A stretch of 64,000 bases of DNA from Chamaelirium japonicum (lineage: Eukaryota > Streptophyta > Magnoliopsida > Liliales > Melanthiaceae), in contig OX393549.1 of assembly GCA_947650365.1 (NCBI GenBank), forward strand, positions 88,862,556 to 88,926,555. Reading direction: 5' to 3'. The position numbers and the translations under genes were made by a program. Each line of letters starts with the position of its first letter. Position 1 is the first letter of the stretch. Positions 12,692 through 22,860 of the stretch are shown here, piece after piece. The notes beneath the pieces are model-generated. The model did not search any database. It saw only the letters and a list, made by a program, of their open reading frames with translations, and was not told the origin of the DNA.

Positions 12692-13399
12692 CTAGTGCAT
12701 GCCCATGCTTGTCGGCATTGCAGCGGGCTACCTTCGGTGGCAACACACATGTTGGCACTGCAGCGAGCCGCCAAAACACTCCCCAGGCTTCACCACCACC
12801 ATCCACACCGTCGTATTCGGCGGCAACGAAAAAAATTTCAAGTAAGAAAACGATGCATACCGATCATCTTGTCCTTCATCTTTTCGCACTTCTCTGCTCC
12901 TCTCCCGACTTTCGCAGCCCCCCTTATCTTCAACGTAGCCGTCTAATTCTCTAGCCATCTGATTCTCTAGCCTTTGTAGTGTATTTTCTTTAACAAAAAA
13001 AAAAAAAACAAACAAATGCTCATCTCTTTGCTTTGCCAATAGATCAGACCTTGTGGGGCTTGCTATACACAGCTGGGTCGGGCGTCACTTGTTCCTCAAC
13101 TGGCCATGACTCGTCGTTGGATTTTGGGATCAACTAATTTCGTCACTTTAGAAGAGAACCAACTTAGCCAAGTCACATGTTGAGTCCGTTCGAGCCCTTG
13201 GCTCAATCTATAGCATCTGTAAGGCTCTTTTGGGCTCTAACTCAGAATGTGACTTGGCTGGCCACACGTAACCCCCAAGTAGGTCATGACACGGGTTAAA
13301 TCAAAAAGAAAGAGAGTGAAAAGGAAAGAGAGAGACGGAGAGAGAAAGAGAGAAAAAGAAAGAGAGAAAGAGAGAGACGGGGAGAGAGAGAGTGAAACG

Positions 13400-13483
<84 letters not shown>

Positions 13484-13785
13484 GACAGGGATAGAGAGAG
13501 AGAGAGACGGAGAGAGAGTGAAACGAAAAGAGAGAGAGAGAGAGAGGAGTGAGTGAAATGGGGAGATAGAGAAAGCTAGAGAGGGAGTGCATGATTTTGA
13601 AAGAGAAAAAGATTGAAAAAAGAGAGAGAAAATCGCAGAAGAGAGAGTAGGACGAGGAGCTAGTCTCTGCATATATAGCTGCGGATGGGTTTGAGGGATT
13701 GGGATGGCTGTGATAAGTTTCTAGAGAAAGAATCGAGCGGATAGGGAAAGAGAGAGAGAAGTTTGGTTAGAGAGAGAAAAATAGG

Positions 13786-13829
<44 letters not shown>

Positions 13830-13960
13830 GAGAGAGAGAGAGAGGAAATGAGAGATGAAAGGAGAGAGGCGTTTATTTTTAGCTAATTAGCTTGTCCTAG
13901 TCAGCTTTTGGTTCCGTTTTGTCCTAGTCAGCACAAAACCGTCGTGCCATGTTATATAGA
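12692..13960 (-). mobile_element. Non-autonomous Helitron copy b with internal GA array
   Basis: On the minus strand it starts TCTATATAACATGGCACG at 13960 and ends GCATGCACTAG at 12692, followed immediately by the TCTATATAAC start of copy a. Its 3' end carries a weak hairpin around TGCCGACAAGCA. The 5' part (13898-13960) is shared with 14475-14532 and with 43338-43395. The interior is GA-rich (13300-13860) and has no coding capacity. Confidence 0.65.
13403..13478 (+). repeat. (GA)n microsatellite inside Helitron b
   Basis: About 76 bp of pure GA within a wider GA-rich tract (13300-13860). Arg-Glu and Leu-Ser open frames across it are artefacts of the dinucleotide. Confidence 0.95.
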
Positions 13961-14532
13961 CTACTGCATGCTTGTTCCTATCGGCACTTTAGCGGGCCGC
14001 CTACAGCGGCAACACATCTGTCGGCACTACTGCTGGCCGCCTTCGGCGGCAACACACTTGAACGCCTTCGGCAACAAAACACTTTCGACAAAAACACCAG
14101 CATTCATAGGGACACCAATTTCCTCATCCGTGCCGATTGGCACAAAGTGGGCGCCTTCGGCGCGACCAACTCCCCTTCCCTCTATAATCGCTCGATCACA
14201 GCCGTCTCTATTTAAACGGATTCCTTGAGACCGACCCGATGGTTTGGGATGGCCGAAATTTCAGCATGCAGGTTTATAGCCGTTGATGCAAACAACGATC
14301 ACGGGATTAACGGTCATGTTTAGTGTAGTTTAAATGGGCCTCGAGATTTTAGGGGTTTAATTCAATTTAAATGGGTCGGGATTTAAAACCAAGGGGATGA
14401 AGTTGGTTGACGGGGAAATAGAGTTCATGCGTTGATTTTTGAACGAATGGTTAGATCTATTCGGTTCATTTTTGTCTAGTCAACTTCCGTTTTGTCTGGT
14501 CAGCACAAAATCGTCATGCCATGTTATATAGA
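13961..14532 (-). mobile_element. Non-autonomous Helitron copy c
   Basis: On the minus strand it starts TCTATATAACATGGC at 14532, preceded by A as expected for insertion between A and T. It ends GCATGCAGTAG at 13961, directly before the TC start of copy b. The terminal CTAG has mutated to GTAG. A hairpin-like GTGCCGATAGGAAC lies just before the end. 572 bp, no gene. Confidence 0.65.
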
Positions 14533-14880
14533 TTATAAAAATCTACAAAATATTTGGCAAGCTTTGAACACCAAGTGCTCTACCCTTGTACACTTGTACT
14601 CTCTAAGCCTTTATGTTTAATATATTAAAAAAATATAATAAAAGCACGGCTTTCTTATCAGGCTATCAAGCCGGGCTTTTGGGCTTCTTTTTTGTGCTGG
14701 GATTCATGTTCGGGGTGGCAACCCGATCCTAGCCCGTGGCCTGTTCAGACCGGGCAGTTGATCGAGTTGACCTGATTTCGACTGTTGACTATTAAGCCGG
14801 GTTTGAGCTAGGTTCAAGCCGACGATCTATTTTCACACCCGCTAGGTTCTATCCAATTGTGCTGTTGTAGGCTTGTAGCG
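14533..14880. other. Spacer with decayed hAT-like fragment
   Basis: At 14713-14850 a GGGGTGGCAACCCGATC start followed by CCGGG-rich sequence resembles the hAT MITEs nearby. No second terminus or target duplication is clear. Nothing else recognised. Confidence 0.35.
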
Positions 14881-14888
14881 GTCACAAC

Positions 14889-15896
14889 TAGGGCTGTTAA
14901 TGGGCTCGGGCCAGTCCGAAGCCCACTAGACCGGGTCTAATTTGGGTCTACTTTGGACAGAGTTAGCTTGGGCTTTGGGCCAGGCTGGGCTTAAACATTT
15001 TGGCCTGATTGTGTTATGGGCCAGATATGGACAACCACTAACCTGACCCGAAACCCGAACCGAAGCCCGAAATATTTTATTTTTGTTTTTTATATACAAT
15101 GAATACATAATTTAAAAGTGCTCACGTTACAAATATCAATGCCTCGGATATTAGTAAGGGTGGCAATGGGTCGGGTTTGGGTCGGGTTGAGACATGGGTA
15201 TAAGGGCAAAACACCCAACCCGAACCCAACCGGTTTAATAAACGGGTCAAAAACTTAAACCCAAATCCGACCCGCCTAATAAACGGGTTGACCCAACCCA
15301 ACCCGTTTTACCTGTTTACTAAACGGGTCGGCTCGGGTTGGATCAACAGAACCCATGTAAACTTGCCGGGTTGGGTCAAGACAAGTCGGATTGGGTCGGG
15401 TTGCTTCGGGTTGGCTCGGGTCGGTTGACACGACCCATTTGTTAAACGGGTCAAGTCGGGTCAATCGGGTTATAAGTACAAACCCGAACCCGACCCATTA
15501 AATAAACGGGTCAATCGGGTTGACCCGTTTATGACCCGAACCCGTTTAGGCCAAACCCAAACCCGCTAACTTCGGGTTGGGTTCGGGTCGGGTTGGCGGG
15601 TTGGGTCAAGGATTGCCACCCCTAGATATTAGGAGCATTATTTCACATATATCTTTTCAATGTATATCATAATCAATGCTATTTTCTGCTTTTATTTTAT
15701 TGTGTGATAAAGATAAAGAAAAAATATTTATGTATATACCGCGTTAGAAATATGGGTTTAATCTGGGCCGGGTTTGGACCAAGCCCGAAAATTTTAATTT
15801 GTGTTTGGGCCAGGTATGGGCACACACTTATAAGTTTGGGCCGGGTGTGGGCATGGGGGGGCGGCCCGACCCGAACCCGGCCCATTAATAGCCCTA
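14889..15896. mobile_element. hAT-type MITE (outer, interrupted)
   Basis: Terminal inverted repeats are TAGGGCTGTTAATGGGC at the left and the complement of TAGGGCTATTAATGGGC at the right. The flanks GTCACAAC (14881-14888) and GTCAAAAC (15897-15904) form an 8-bp target duplication with one mismatch, as hAT elements make. A second hAT MITE sits inside it at 15155-15624; without that and its duplication the outer element is 530 bp. It encodes no transposase. Confidence 0.82.
15155..15624. mobile_element. hAT-type MITE (inner), CCCGACCC-rich, with perfect 8-bp TSD
   Basis: The ends are TAAGGGTGGCAAT and the complement of TAGGGGTGGCAAT. Both sides carry the identical 8-bp target duplication GATATTAG (15147-15154 and 15625-15632). 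The 470-bp interior consists of CGGGTCGGGTT repeats and AATAAACGGGTC palindromes. A close relative in inverse orientation lies at 50819-51324. No coding capacity. Confidence 0.9.
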
Positions 15897-15946
15897 GTCA
15901 AAACATGTTCTTTATATGGGTAGGATTTTTTTTTTTGTGGGGGTAG

Positions 15947-16274
15947 GATCGATCATACATGTTGAAAAATACTATTTTACTCGATATGTATAACCTGAAA
16001 GGTCAACTAGAATATTGCAAGCACCTTCTTCAGGCCTTTCCATATGTCCGGATATCACACATCTATCGAGAAGGCAATTCTGTGGCAAATTGGCTCGCGG
16101 GGTATGCTCGGACTTCCAGGGCCTCTCGGTTTTGGCAATTAGGTTATCCATCAGAACTGGTGCAGTGGGCGCAATGAGATTTTAGTCCTTTTTGTTACAT
16201 ACGATGGGTGTATAAACATTGATGTAATCCTTCTGACATATTAGTGTAATCAGTTTACAAAAAAAAAAAAAAAG
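15947..16274 (+). pseudogene. 5'-truncated LINE 3' end (RNase H-like domain) with poly(A)
   Basis: The 72-residue frame at 15959-16177 contains RISHIYREGNSVANWLAGYA, the C-terminal signature of plant RNase H-like (RVT_3) domains found at the ends of LINE ORF2 proteins and their relatives. After the stop there is a short 3' UTR and a tail of about 14 adenines (16260-16273). That is what a 5'-truncated retroposed LINE looks like. I could not find the flanking target duplication. The LINE at 44-50 kb ends with a zf-RVT domain instead, so this is probably another family. Confidence 0.75.
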
Positions 16275-16814
16275 TGGCATCCCTTTTCAAAAACCAATAG
16301 CGTGTCATCGAATCACAATGTCTCTTTACCTGACATTTGGGCCTAAATGCACGTATCATTCTGGTTGAGCATTCGGGCTAAGCGTTTCGGGTTGAATAAC
16401 ATTATAGTAACATGTTAGTTTACTAAAGCCCCCATTTTGTTGGGTTATCCGTCTCCCACATCTAGGGCTACAACGGGCGGGTTGAGGATCAACCCAAATA
16501 CTAGAACCCTCAATCGTAACCCAACTCAGCCTAACCTCTAACCCGAGATGCCCAGCCCATGTCCAACCCTAGCAGAAATTTACAAGCTTGGGTTGGACTT
16601 GGGTTAGCCCAAGTTGGTAGGACAGATTGGCTTGTGAGGGTTCAGGTATACTTATTTTCAATCATATTTTAAATTTTTGACATTTGAGGATTAAAAAATG
16701 AAAAGAACGTATAGTTGCTAACACAATTATACAACTTTTTGTGTATTTCTATCCATAAAATTTACTAGATTAGTAAATAATATCCTTATTTGATAAGCAG
16801 TAAGCAAATGATTA
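16275..16814. other. Unassigned spacer with CAACCC-rich remnant
   Basis: 16463-16650 starts TAGGGCTACAACGGGCGGG and is full of CAACCC/GGGTTGG motifs, so it is probably a decayed hAT MITE missing its right end. The rest is AT-rich with nothing recognisable. Confidence 0.4.
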
Positions 16815-17433
16815 GGGAAATTTTATTCACCACATAAATCTGTAATTAGCCCCCATTTCCAACAAACTTGAACACACCCATTTTTTTTTTTTCATACCCC
16901 ATTCCTATCCCAAAAATACCCTTCCCCCTTACACCTCACCTTCAAACACATACCCTCTTAAATATACCCCAATTATATGCACTCTTGAATACACCCCACT
17001 CTTAAATAAACCCTATGCAGTTGGCTAGTACTTGAAGGCACAAGTAGGGCTGCAACTTGGGCGGGCCAACCTGAACCCAACCCAAGTCCAACCCGAACCC
17101 AACCCAAATTTGGGTGGGCTAACCCGAACCCAACCCGAGCCCAACCCGAATTATTTCTCCTCTACCATATTGAAGCTGATCAACCCACTCTGCACAACCC
17201 GATCAACCCGGCCAACCCGACGGGTTGGGCTTGGGCTAAGGAGGTTCAAAAAGACCTTGGGCTGGGTTGGGTTGGGTTGGGTTGGGTTGGGGGTACAAAA
17301 GACATTGAGTTAGGGGTTTGGGGTACAAAGAAAAGGGCATTGTTGGTATTAAAGGGTTGTTGAGTAAGTTATTGAGAAAGAATAGGGAGGCGGGGGCTAA
17401 TTACAGATTTTTGGGGTATGAATAAAATTTCCC
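16815..17433. mobile_element. MITE with long terminal inverted repeats (family A, copy 1)
   Basis: The left end GGGAAATTTTATTCACC...TAATTAGCCCCC is the inverse of the right end GGGGGCTAATTACAG...AATAAAATTTCCC, giving about 40-bp arms. A second copy is at 20132-20815. The flanks AATGATTA and AATAAATA match at six of eight positions, so the target duplication is uncertain. A CAACCC-rich hAT-like fragment starting TAGGGCTGCAACTTGGG (17046) is nested inside it. No protein is encoded. Confidence 0.72.
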
Positions 17434-17505
17434 AATAAATAAGGGTAAACTATACTTTACCCCCCTAAAGTTTAGCTCAAAAACACTCAACTCCCCTATA
17501 GTCTA

Positions 17506-17613
17506 TGTTACGATTCTTGTTCTCTCTCAAAACCGTTGATGAGAGGGAGGGGGCAACGGTATATGAAGACGTGGAACTCCCACTTCTTTATCGATGTGGG
17601 ACTATTCTCAACA
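17506..17613 (-). repeat. TRIM LTR 1
   Basis: 108 bp, starts TGTTACGATTC and ends TCTCAACA on the + strand. Confidence 0.8.
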
Positions 17614-17712
17614 CCCGCCCACACACAGAGCACCTCCCGATCAGAGGGAGAGAGAATATCTCAATCGGGGACCACATAGAGGGGAGACAGGGGGGGCCTA
17701 GCTCTGATATCA

Positions 17713-17820
17713 TGTTACAATTCCTGTGCCCCCTCAAAACCGATGATGAGAGGGAGGGAGCAACAATATATAAAGACGTGGAACTCCCACCCGTTTACCG
17801 ATGTGGGACTATTCTAAACA
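17713..17820 (-). repeat. TRIM LTR 2
   Basis: 108 bp, starts TGTTACAATTC and ends TCTAAACA. The primer site complement (17701-17712) abuts it. Confidence 0.8.
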
Positions 17821-17937
17821 TCCACTCATACGCAGAGCGTCACTCGATTGGAGGGAGAAAGATAATCTCGACCGGAGGAAAAAAGAGAGTGCAACAGGAC
17901 CACATAGAGGAGAGACGGGTAGCTCTGATACCAACCA

Positions 17938-18045
17938 TGTTACGATTCCCGTGCCCTCTCAAAATCGATGATGAGAGGGAGAGGGCAACGGTATATGAAG
18001 ACGTGAGACTCCCACTTCTTCATCGATGTGGGACTATTCTCAAGA
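17938..18045 (-). repeat. TRIM LTR 3
   Basis: 108 bp, starts TGTTACGATTC. Its terminal CA has mutated to GA. The primer site complement GCTCTGATACCA is at 17922-17933. Confidence 0.8.
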
Positions 18046-18244
18046 GTTTAAAAACTATATTTTGCCCCCTACAATTCATTTTTGATCTGATAAAAATTAC
18101 CAAACGTGGAAATTAAGTAGTTGTCAAAAGGAGGTATTCTGCTAACATTTCAAACGTCAGGGAGTGATTTGGAACAAAATAAGTAGCTCAAACTTTATTG
18201 AGGTAGACATCAAGGGGGCAAACTGTAATTTACCCAATAAATAA

Positions 18245-18905
18245 TACAACCCCTCAACATACGAGTATTGGTTTCCAACAAAAAAAAAAAAACATCAGTG
18301 CCGCGGATGCATGTGATTGTTACCTATATATTACAGACTCACAAACATATATGAGTATTTGGGTTTGGGTTAGGCCAGGTTGTCCGACCCCTCAACCTAA
18401 GCCTAATTCGAATTCAACTCGGATTGTATCTTTTCAACCCTGACCCAATCCAATCTTCAAATACATCAACTCAAACCAGTCCAAAACTCGGATTAGGTTG
18501 GGTCTAACCAGCCCAATTATCCGTCTCCTCTTCCTTATTCCTCCTCCTCCTTTCCTTCTTCCTCCTTCACCTGAGGAGGAAGAAGAAAAAAAAAGAAGAA
18601 GAAAGGAGGAGGTGGACCGGCGGCAACAGAGGAGAATCAGGAGATGGTCGGTTGCATGTGACTAGTGACGACGGAGATGACGGTGGGGTGAATGGGACAG
18701 CCGGTACTGGCGGCAGATGCCCATATCAAAATGCTTATAAGGCCTCGAGGATGTCATTTATTTTTTTTAAGTTTTGGGCCCTAGTACTTTTGTGGGTGCA
18801 AATAGCAATATTCTTCCAACACGGTTGCATTGTTTGTATAAGACCTGGATCATTGTCAAATTTGGCTAAACACAAGGGCTCAACCTACACTTTGCTTGTC
18901 CACGC
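18245..18905. other. Spacer with purine/pyrimidine hairpin and decayed CAACCC fragment
   Basis: 18355-18505 is a CAACCC-type remnant. 18535-18612 is a CTTCCTCC stretch followed by its approximate complement GGAGGAAGAAG, an imperfect hairpin. No gene recognised. Confidence 0.4.
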
Positions 18906-19371
18906 TAGGGCTGCAACTCGGGAGGATTTGGTGGGTTGAGAGGTCAACCCTAGCCCAATTTATGATGTTGTATCTTTAACCCAAGCCCAACCCAACCCAA
19001 CCCGAAGTCGAGTCGGAGTTGGGTTGCCCAAGCCCACTCCAAGCTCAACATGGATGACTCGGGTTAAGCTCGGATTGCCCGAGCTTGTATGATAGTCGGG
19101 TTGGGAGGTCAAGTTAGGCCGGACTGGGACGCAAACTACATGCAGATCATGATCATTTTGTATGTTGTTATGCTGTAGGTGTACTAGAATGTATGATATA
19201 TATAAATATATGTTGGGTTTCGGGTTGGATTGGCTTACCTATGCCTGTACCCAGGTCCAATCCAAATTCAGATCTGGTTGTGTTTTTGAACTCAAGTCCG
19301 TTCCAAATTAGCAATCCAGGTCCGATAATATCCGGTTGGGTTCGGGTTGGCCCGCTCAGGTTGAAGCCCTA
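18906..19371. mobile_element. hAT-type MITE with 8-bp TSD
   Basis: The left end TAGGGCTGCAACTCGGG and the complement of the right end, TAGGGCTTCAACCTGAG, are inverted repeats. Flanks GTCCACGC (18898-18905) and GTCCATGC (19372-19379) are an 8-bp duplication with one mismatch. The 466-bp interior is GGGTTGG/CCAACCC-rich and noncoding. Confidence 0.82.
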
Positions 19372-19470
19372 GTCCATGCATTACGCAGTATATAGTCTAA
19401 CTGGTATTAATCCCATGTAATAAATCCCGTGCATACAACATTGTTCTTTTTTAGAATCCCTCTAACGAGA

Positions 19471-19514
19471 TTGGGGGTGGGGGTGGGGGTGGGGGGGGGG
19501 GGGGGGGGGGGGGG
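19471..19514 (+). repeat. Poly(G)/G-triplet tract
   Basis: Repeats of GGGGGT followed by a run of more than 20 guanines. It could fold into a G-quadruplex and is a likely site of sequencing error. Confidence 0.9.
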
Positions 19515-19529
19515 CGTTTGGTCTAGACC

Positions 19530-19960
19530 CCTACTAGTTTATTAAAGTAAAAAAAAAAATTATAGCCAATTCCTAAGAGGCACCGATACCCGAGGTGTAA
19601 CCACATCCAACATGGTCTAACAAAATCGCCCTGCACTACAAAAAAGAAAAAATAAAAAAACCCCTACATCCTAAGACTTTGAAGTCCTCGATCTTTCCAA
19701 TCCAAGGATATGTGCTAGGAAAGATCCGTGCCTTTCCCCTCGATGTTGAAGCTGATATCTAAAGCTATATAAAGAATGGTGTTGTCCTCCAGCAGATTGA
19801 GGGGTAGGCTCAGATCCTCCCTATCAAGATTAGACAATTGATCATGAAGGTCCTACATGAGAGGGATCAGCCTTCCAAAGCCCGAATGTGTAGTACCCTC
19901 GACAAAAGTCGAGTATGTTGGTTGACTGGCCGAGTAGGCCGTGGTGGTCAGTGGTGCATG
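19530..19960 (-). pseudogene. Unassigned retroposon remnant (copy 1)
   Basis: On the minus strand 19752-19845 reads LPLNLLEDNTILYIALDISF. This matches LPLNLMADNTILEIASFIGF at 51985-52085, also on the minus strand. Both copies lie next to an A/T tract and share the phrase CCTAAGAGGCACC at their downstream ends (19575-19590 and 51862-51877). It looks like the C-terminal part of a LINE-type ORF plus 3' UTR, but I cannot assign the family. Confidence 0.5.
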
Positions 19961-20131
19961 TCAGATTCAAGGGCTCTAGATTTGGCTCGAAGCGAAATCC
20001 TGGCTTCAATAGAGTCCGACCCCCGATTAGTTAGTAATCGAAGGACCTTAGGTGAAAGGTATCTATTACTTGTCATTTTCGCCCCACCGATCTGTTGTCA
20101 GGGACCTTAGACACATTACCCTAAAAAATTT

Positions 20132-20391
20132 GAAAAATTTTATTCATACCCCAAAAATCTGTAATTAGCCTCTATTTCCAACAAACTTAAACACACCCCG
20201 TTTTTTTTTATTATACCCCATTCCTATCACAAAAATACCCTCCCCTCTTACAACCCACCTTAAATATACTCCAGTTAAATGGCCCGCCCCATCTTGATCA
20301 TACCCAATTCCTCTCCGGTGTTGCAGCCCCATGAGTATAGGAATGTGGGGAGGGTTATTTTGATCATCTGCTATTCATTGATGGCTTGATA

Positions 20392-20476
<85 letters not shown>

Positions 20477-20815
20477 GTCCCTCTTCTTTCTCCATTGCTA
20501 AAGGGGTTCTTGTATGAAGGAATCCGATCAGGAAAAATGGGATCTTCAAGCTCTATTGCTGTCTATGGAGGAATCCGATCGGGGGGAAGTAAGATCTTCA
20601 AGTCATGTTGTCGATGTCGCTGCCAATGATGCCACAATCATGTTGTTGCCACCGCTAGCTCAATTCCTTTCCAATTGTAGTCGATGCCCAAAAGGTTTTG
20701 TTTTAGGTTTTAGTTAGATGAGGGTATAAATGACATTTAAAATTTTTGAGTAGGTTATTATGAAATGGGTGAAAAATGAGGGTTAGTTACAGATTTTTGT
20801 GGAGTAAAATTTCCC
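20132..20815. mobile_element. MITE with long terminal inverted repeats (family A, copy 2)
   Basis: Its ends match those of 16815-17433: left AATTTTATTCATACCCC...CTGTAATTAGCC, right GGTTAGTTACAG...AGTAAAATTTCCC. The 7-bp AAAATTT occurs on both sides (20125-20131 and 20816-20822) and may be the target duplication, although it is low-complexity. It contains a GA array and two diverged copies of a GGAATCCGATC...GATCTTCAAG segment (20519-20552 and 20570-20605). Confidence 0.7.
20394..20474 (+). repeat. (GA)n microsatellite
   Basis: About 81 bp of GA inside the MITE at 20132-20815. Confidence 0.95.
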
Positions 20816-20990
20816 AAAATTTATCCTTACCATTACCCGTTGACTGCATCCATACCTCAAGACTTGGGGATTACTATTAGTTTAGAGCTGATCCGATTTC
20901 CCTAAACAACTGCTTTGATGGTGTAACCCAACCAAATATTTGTCTAGAGAAACAATGAAGGTTATAAACTTGGGCCTTTTTCTGCTTTAA

Positions 20991-21227
20991 GGGTTTGGTT
21001 GGAGGGAGTTGGAACCCGCGTGTTCCAACTTCTGCGTGTTTTTCTAAAGCGGCTGTTTGGTTCCGTGCAGAGGTGGACAACCAGATAAGTTTCAACTCCT
21101 CCATGGATTTTGATTGTATAGAAAACATGTAAATTTGTACCCCACGGTTTTCAAGTGGAGTTCCAACTCATTCCGTTTGTACCCCTTGGAACACGCCCGT
21201 TCCAACTCTCTTCAACCAAACAGACCC
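20991..21227. mobile_element. Tourist-like (PIF/Harbinger) MITE with TAA TSD
   Basis: The left end GGGTTTGGTTGGAGGGAGTT pairs with the complement of the right end, GGGTCTGTTTGGTTGAAGAG. TAA flanks both sides (20988-20990 and 21228-21230), the 3-bp target choice of Harbinger elements. 237 bp, noncoding. Confidence 0.82.
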
Positions 21228-21683
21228 TAAGGTTGGTTGCCTCTTTACGGATTTTTAATTGGAGGATTTGCCTTTTTTGCCCCTTCCTTCTAACAGTAGC
21301 AACCTAAAATCATCGAGGTGGGCCGGTGGCTTCTAGTGGGTCGGGCTTCACTCTTGGAGAAATTAGTCCGAATCTGAAGTGGGTCATAAAAGGTTTCGGG
21401 GCACCCGCCGATCTCAAAAAACAAAAAATTTAAAATTAATCACAATGATGGCTCATTCTCCTCGATGTAAAGATGCTTGTATGATTGATCTCTGAATGTT
21501 TTATGTAAGGACCAGGCCCAAGTGTGAGCCCGTATTCAAGGTCAGGTCATGGGCCAGGCCTGGGCCTGAGAAGCTTTAATCAGGAATTTATTTCAATGGA
21601 GTTTTTTTTTTTTGAAGGAATACTTCAAAGGAGTTGATTGGCATCAGTCAAGCTTGTTGCTGCATTTCACCTTATTATATATA
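21228..21683. other. Unassigned spacer
   Basis: AT-rich, with short GGGCC-containing phrases at 21300-21400 and 21500-21570. No element end or gene recognised. Confidence 0.4.
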
Positions 21684-21797
21684 TTAGTGCATGTTTGTGC
21701 CTGTCGGTACTGCAGCGGGCCGTACAGGCTGCAACACACCTGGCACAAAGCGGGAGCCTTCGGCGCGACCAACCAACCACCATCTCCCCTACCCCTG

Positions 21798-21911
<114 letters not shown>

Positions 21912-22123
21912 GGGGGGGGGCAAGAGAGCAGAGCCGTCTCAATACAAACTGAGGCCTAAGGCGAAAAGTCTAAATAAGGCCTTTTTATATTATTTTTTTC
22001 ATAATGGGCCGGACCTAAATGGTGGGTATGGCGAATGTGGGATGAGAGGCTGTCGGCCATTAGCTAGGTCACCAACTCGTCAGGCCGTTTTGGTAGCCAT
22101 TTAGCGTGGGCACAAACACAGAC

Positions 22124-22127
<4 letters not shown>

Positions 22128-22186
<59 letters not shown>
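22128..22186 (+). repeat. (GA)n microsatellite
   Basis: 59 bp of GA next to a CCCGACCC-type repeat. Confidence 0.95.
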
Positions 22187-22187
<1 letters not shown>

Positions 22188-22636
22188 GTTTAACTAATTG
22201 TGTCATGTCTAGTTTCGAGTCATGTCCAAAACCCCTAGACCCGGACCCGACCTGTTTAACTAATCGTGTCTAGACCCTAAACCCGTACCCGACCCGCTTA
22301 TAAACGGGTAGACCCGATAAAACCCGTTTACTACACAGGTCTATTCAGTTGACCTGATCCGACCCAATCCGACACGACCCAACCTGACCCGATAAGACCC
22401 GCTGGTACTATATACTATAGTTTCGGATTGGGGGTAGACCCGACCCTACCCAACCCGACACGATCCATTGAATTTTAAACGGGTCTACCATATCCAGACC
22501 CTAAACCCAGGCCCGACCTGTTTATTAAACGGGTCTGTTGTGACAACCCGAACCCATTTAACCTAGACCCAGACTCGTTAACTTCGTGTCGGGTCGTATC
22601 GGGTCTGCCGTGTCGGGTCCAAAATTGCCAGCCCTA
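22187..22636. mobile_element. hAT-type CCCGACCC MITE, left end lost
   Basis: The interior has the same CCCGACCCG and GTTTATTAAACGGGTC motifs as 15155-15624. It ends AAAATTGCCAGCCCTA, the complement of the family terminus TAGGGCTGGCAATTTT. The left terminus is missing and may have been lost where the GA array lies. Confidence 0.6.
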
Positions 22637-22860
22637 GCCTTAGGCGGGCTGCCTATAGCTGCCTCACTATTGGGTCGGGCCAGGAAGAGAGAGATAGAGA
22701 TCGTGTGGAAGAGAGAGATAGAGAGATATTGTAGGGAAGAGAGAGAGGGAGAGTTAGAGAGATGGTGCGAGAGAGAGAGAAGGGGAGGGAGGGAGGGAGA
22801 GAGAGAGCCGGGGAGAGAGAGAGATACAGATAGAGAGAGATTGTGGGGAAGAGAGAGAGA
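22637..22860 (+). repeat. GA-rich degenerate satellite
   Basis: Irregular AGAGAGAGATAGAGATCGTG-like units, resumed at 32621-32666 and again at 42292-43330. The Arg-Glu and Leu-Ser frames here are not genes. Confidence 0.75.

Larger units (their letters stand above)
17506..18045 (-). mobile_element. TRIM retrotransposon with three LTRs in tandem
   Basis: Three near-identical 108-bp units (17506-17613, 17713-17820, 17938-18045) start TGTTACRATTC and end ...CTATTCTCAACA or a variant. Between them are two short internal domains (99 and 117 bp). Each internal domain ends on the + strand in GCTCTGATATCA or GCTCTGATACCA, the complement of the initiator tRNA-Met primer site, just before the next LTR. 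So this is a minus-strand TRIM with LTR-internal-LTR-internal-LTR structure. Flanks GTCTA (17501-17505) and GTTTA (18046-18050) are a 5-bp target duplication with one mismatch. Confidence 0.82.
17443..18235. mobile_element. Mutator-like MITE with perfect 9-bp TSD, carrying a TRIM
   Basis: The ends are GGGTAAACTATACTTTACCC and the complement of GGGTAAATTACAGTTTGCCC. Both sides are flanked by the identical 9-bp AATAAATAA (17434-17442 and 18236-18244), the size made by Mutator-like transposases. 793 bp overall; the small retroelement at 17506-18045 accounts for about 545 bp, leaving a core near 250 bp. It abuts the MITE at 16815-17433. Confidence 0.85.

Noticed and set aside
13286..13672. Arg/Glu and Leu/Ser open frames
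   Set aside because: Pure products of the GA dinucleotide array. The same applies at 21612-22104, 22558-22932, 42271-43377 and 61765-62047.
15155..15624. Repeated spaced palindromes that could be mistaken for a CRISPR-like array
   Set aside because: Irregular spacing, a eukaryotic context and clear hAT ends with a target duplication.
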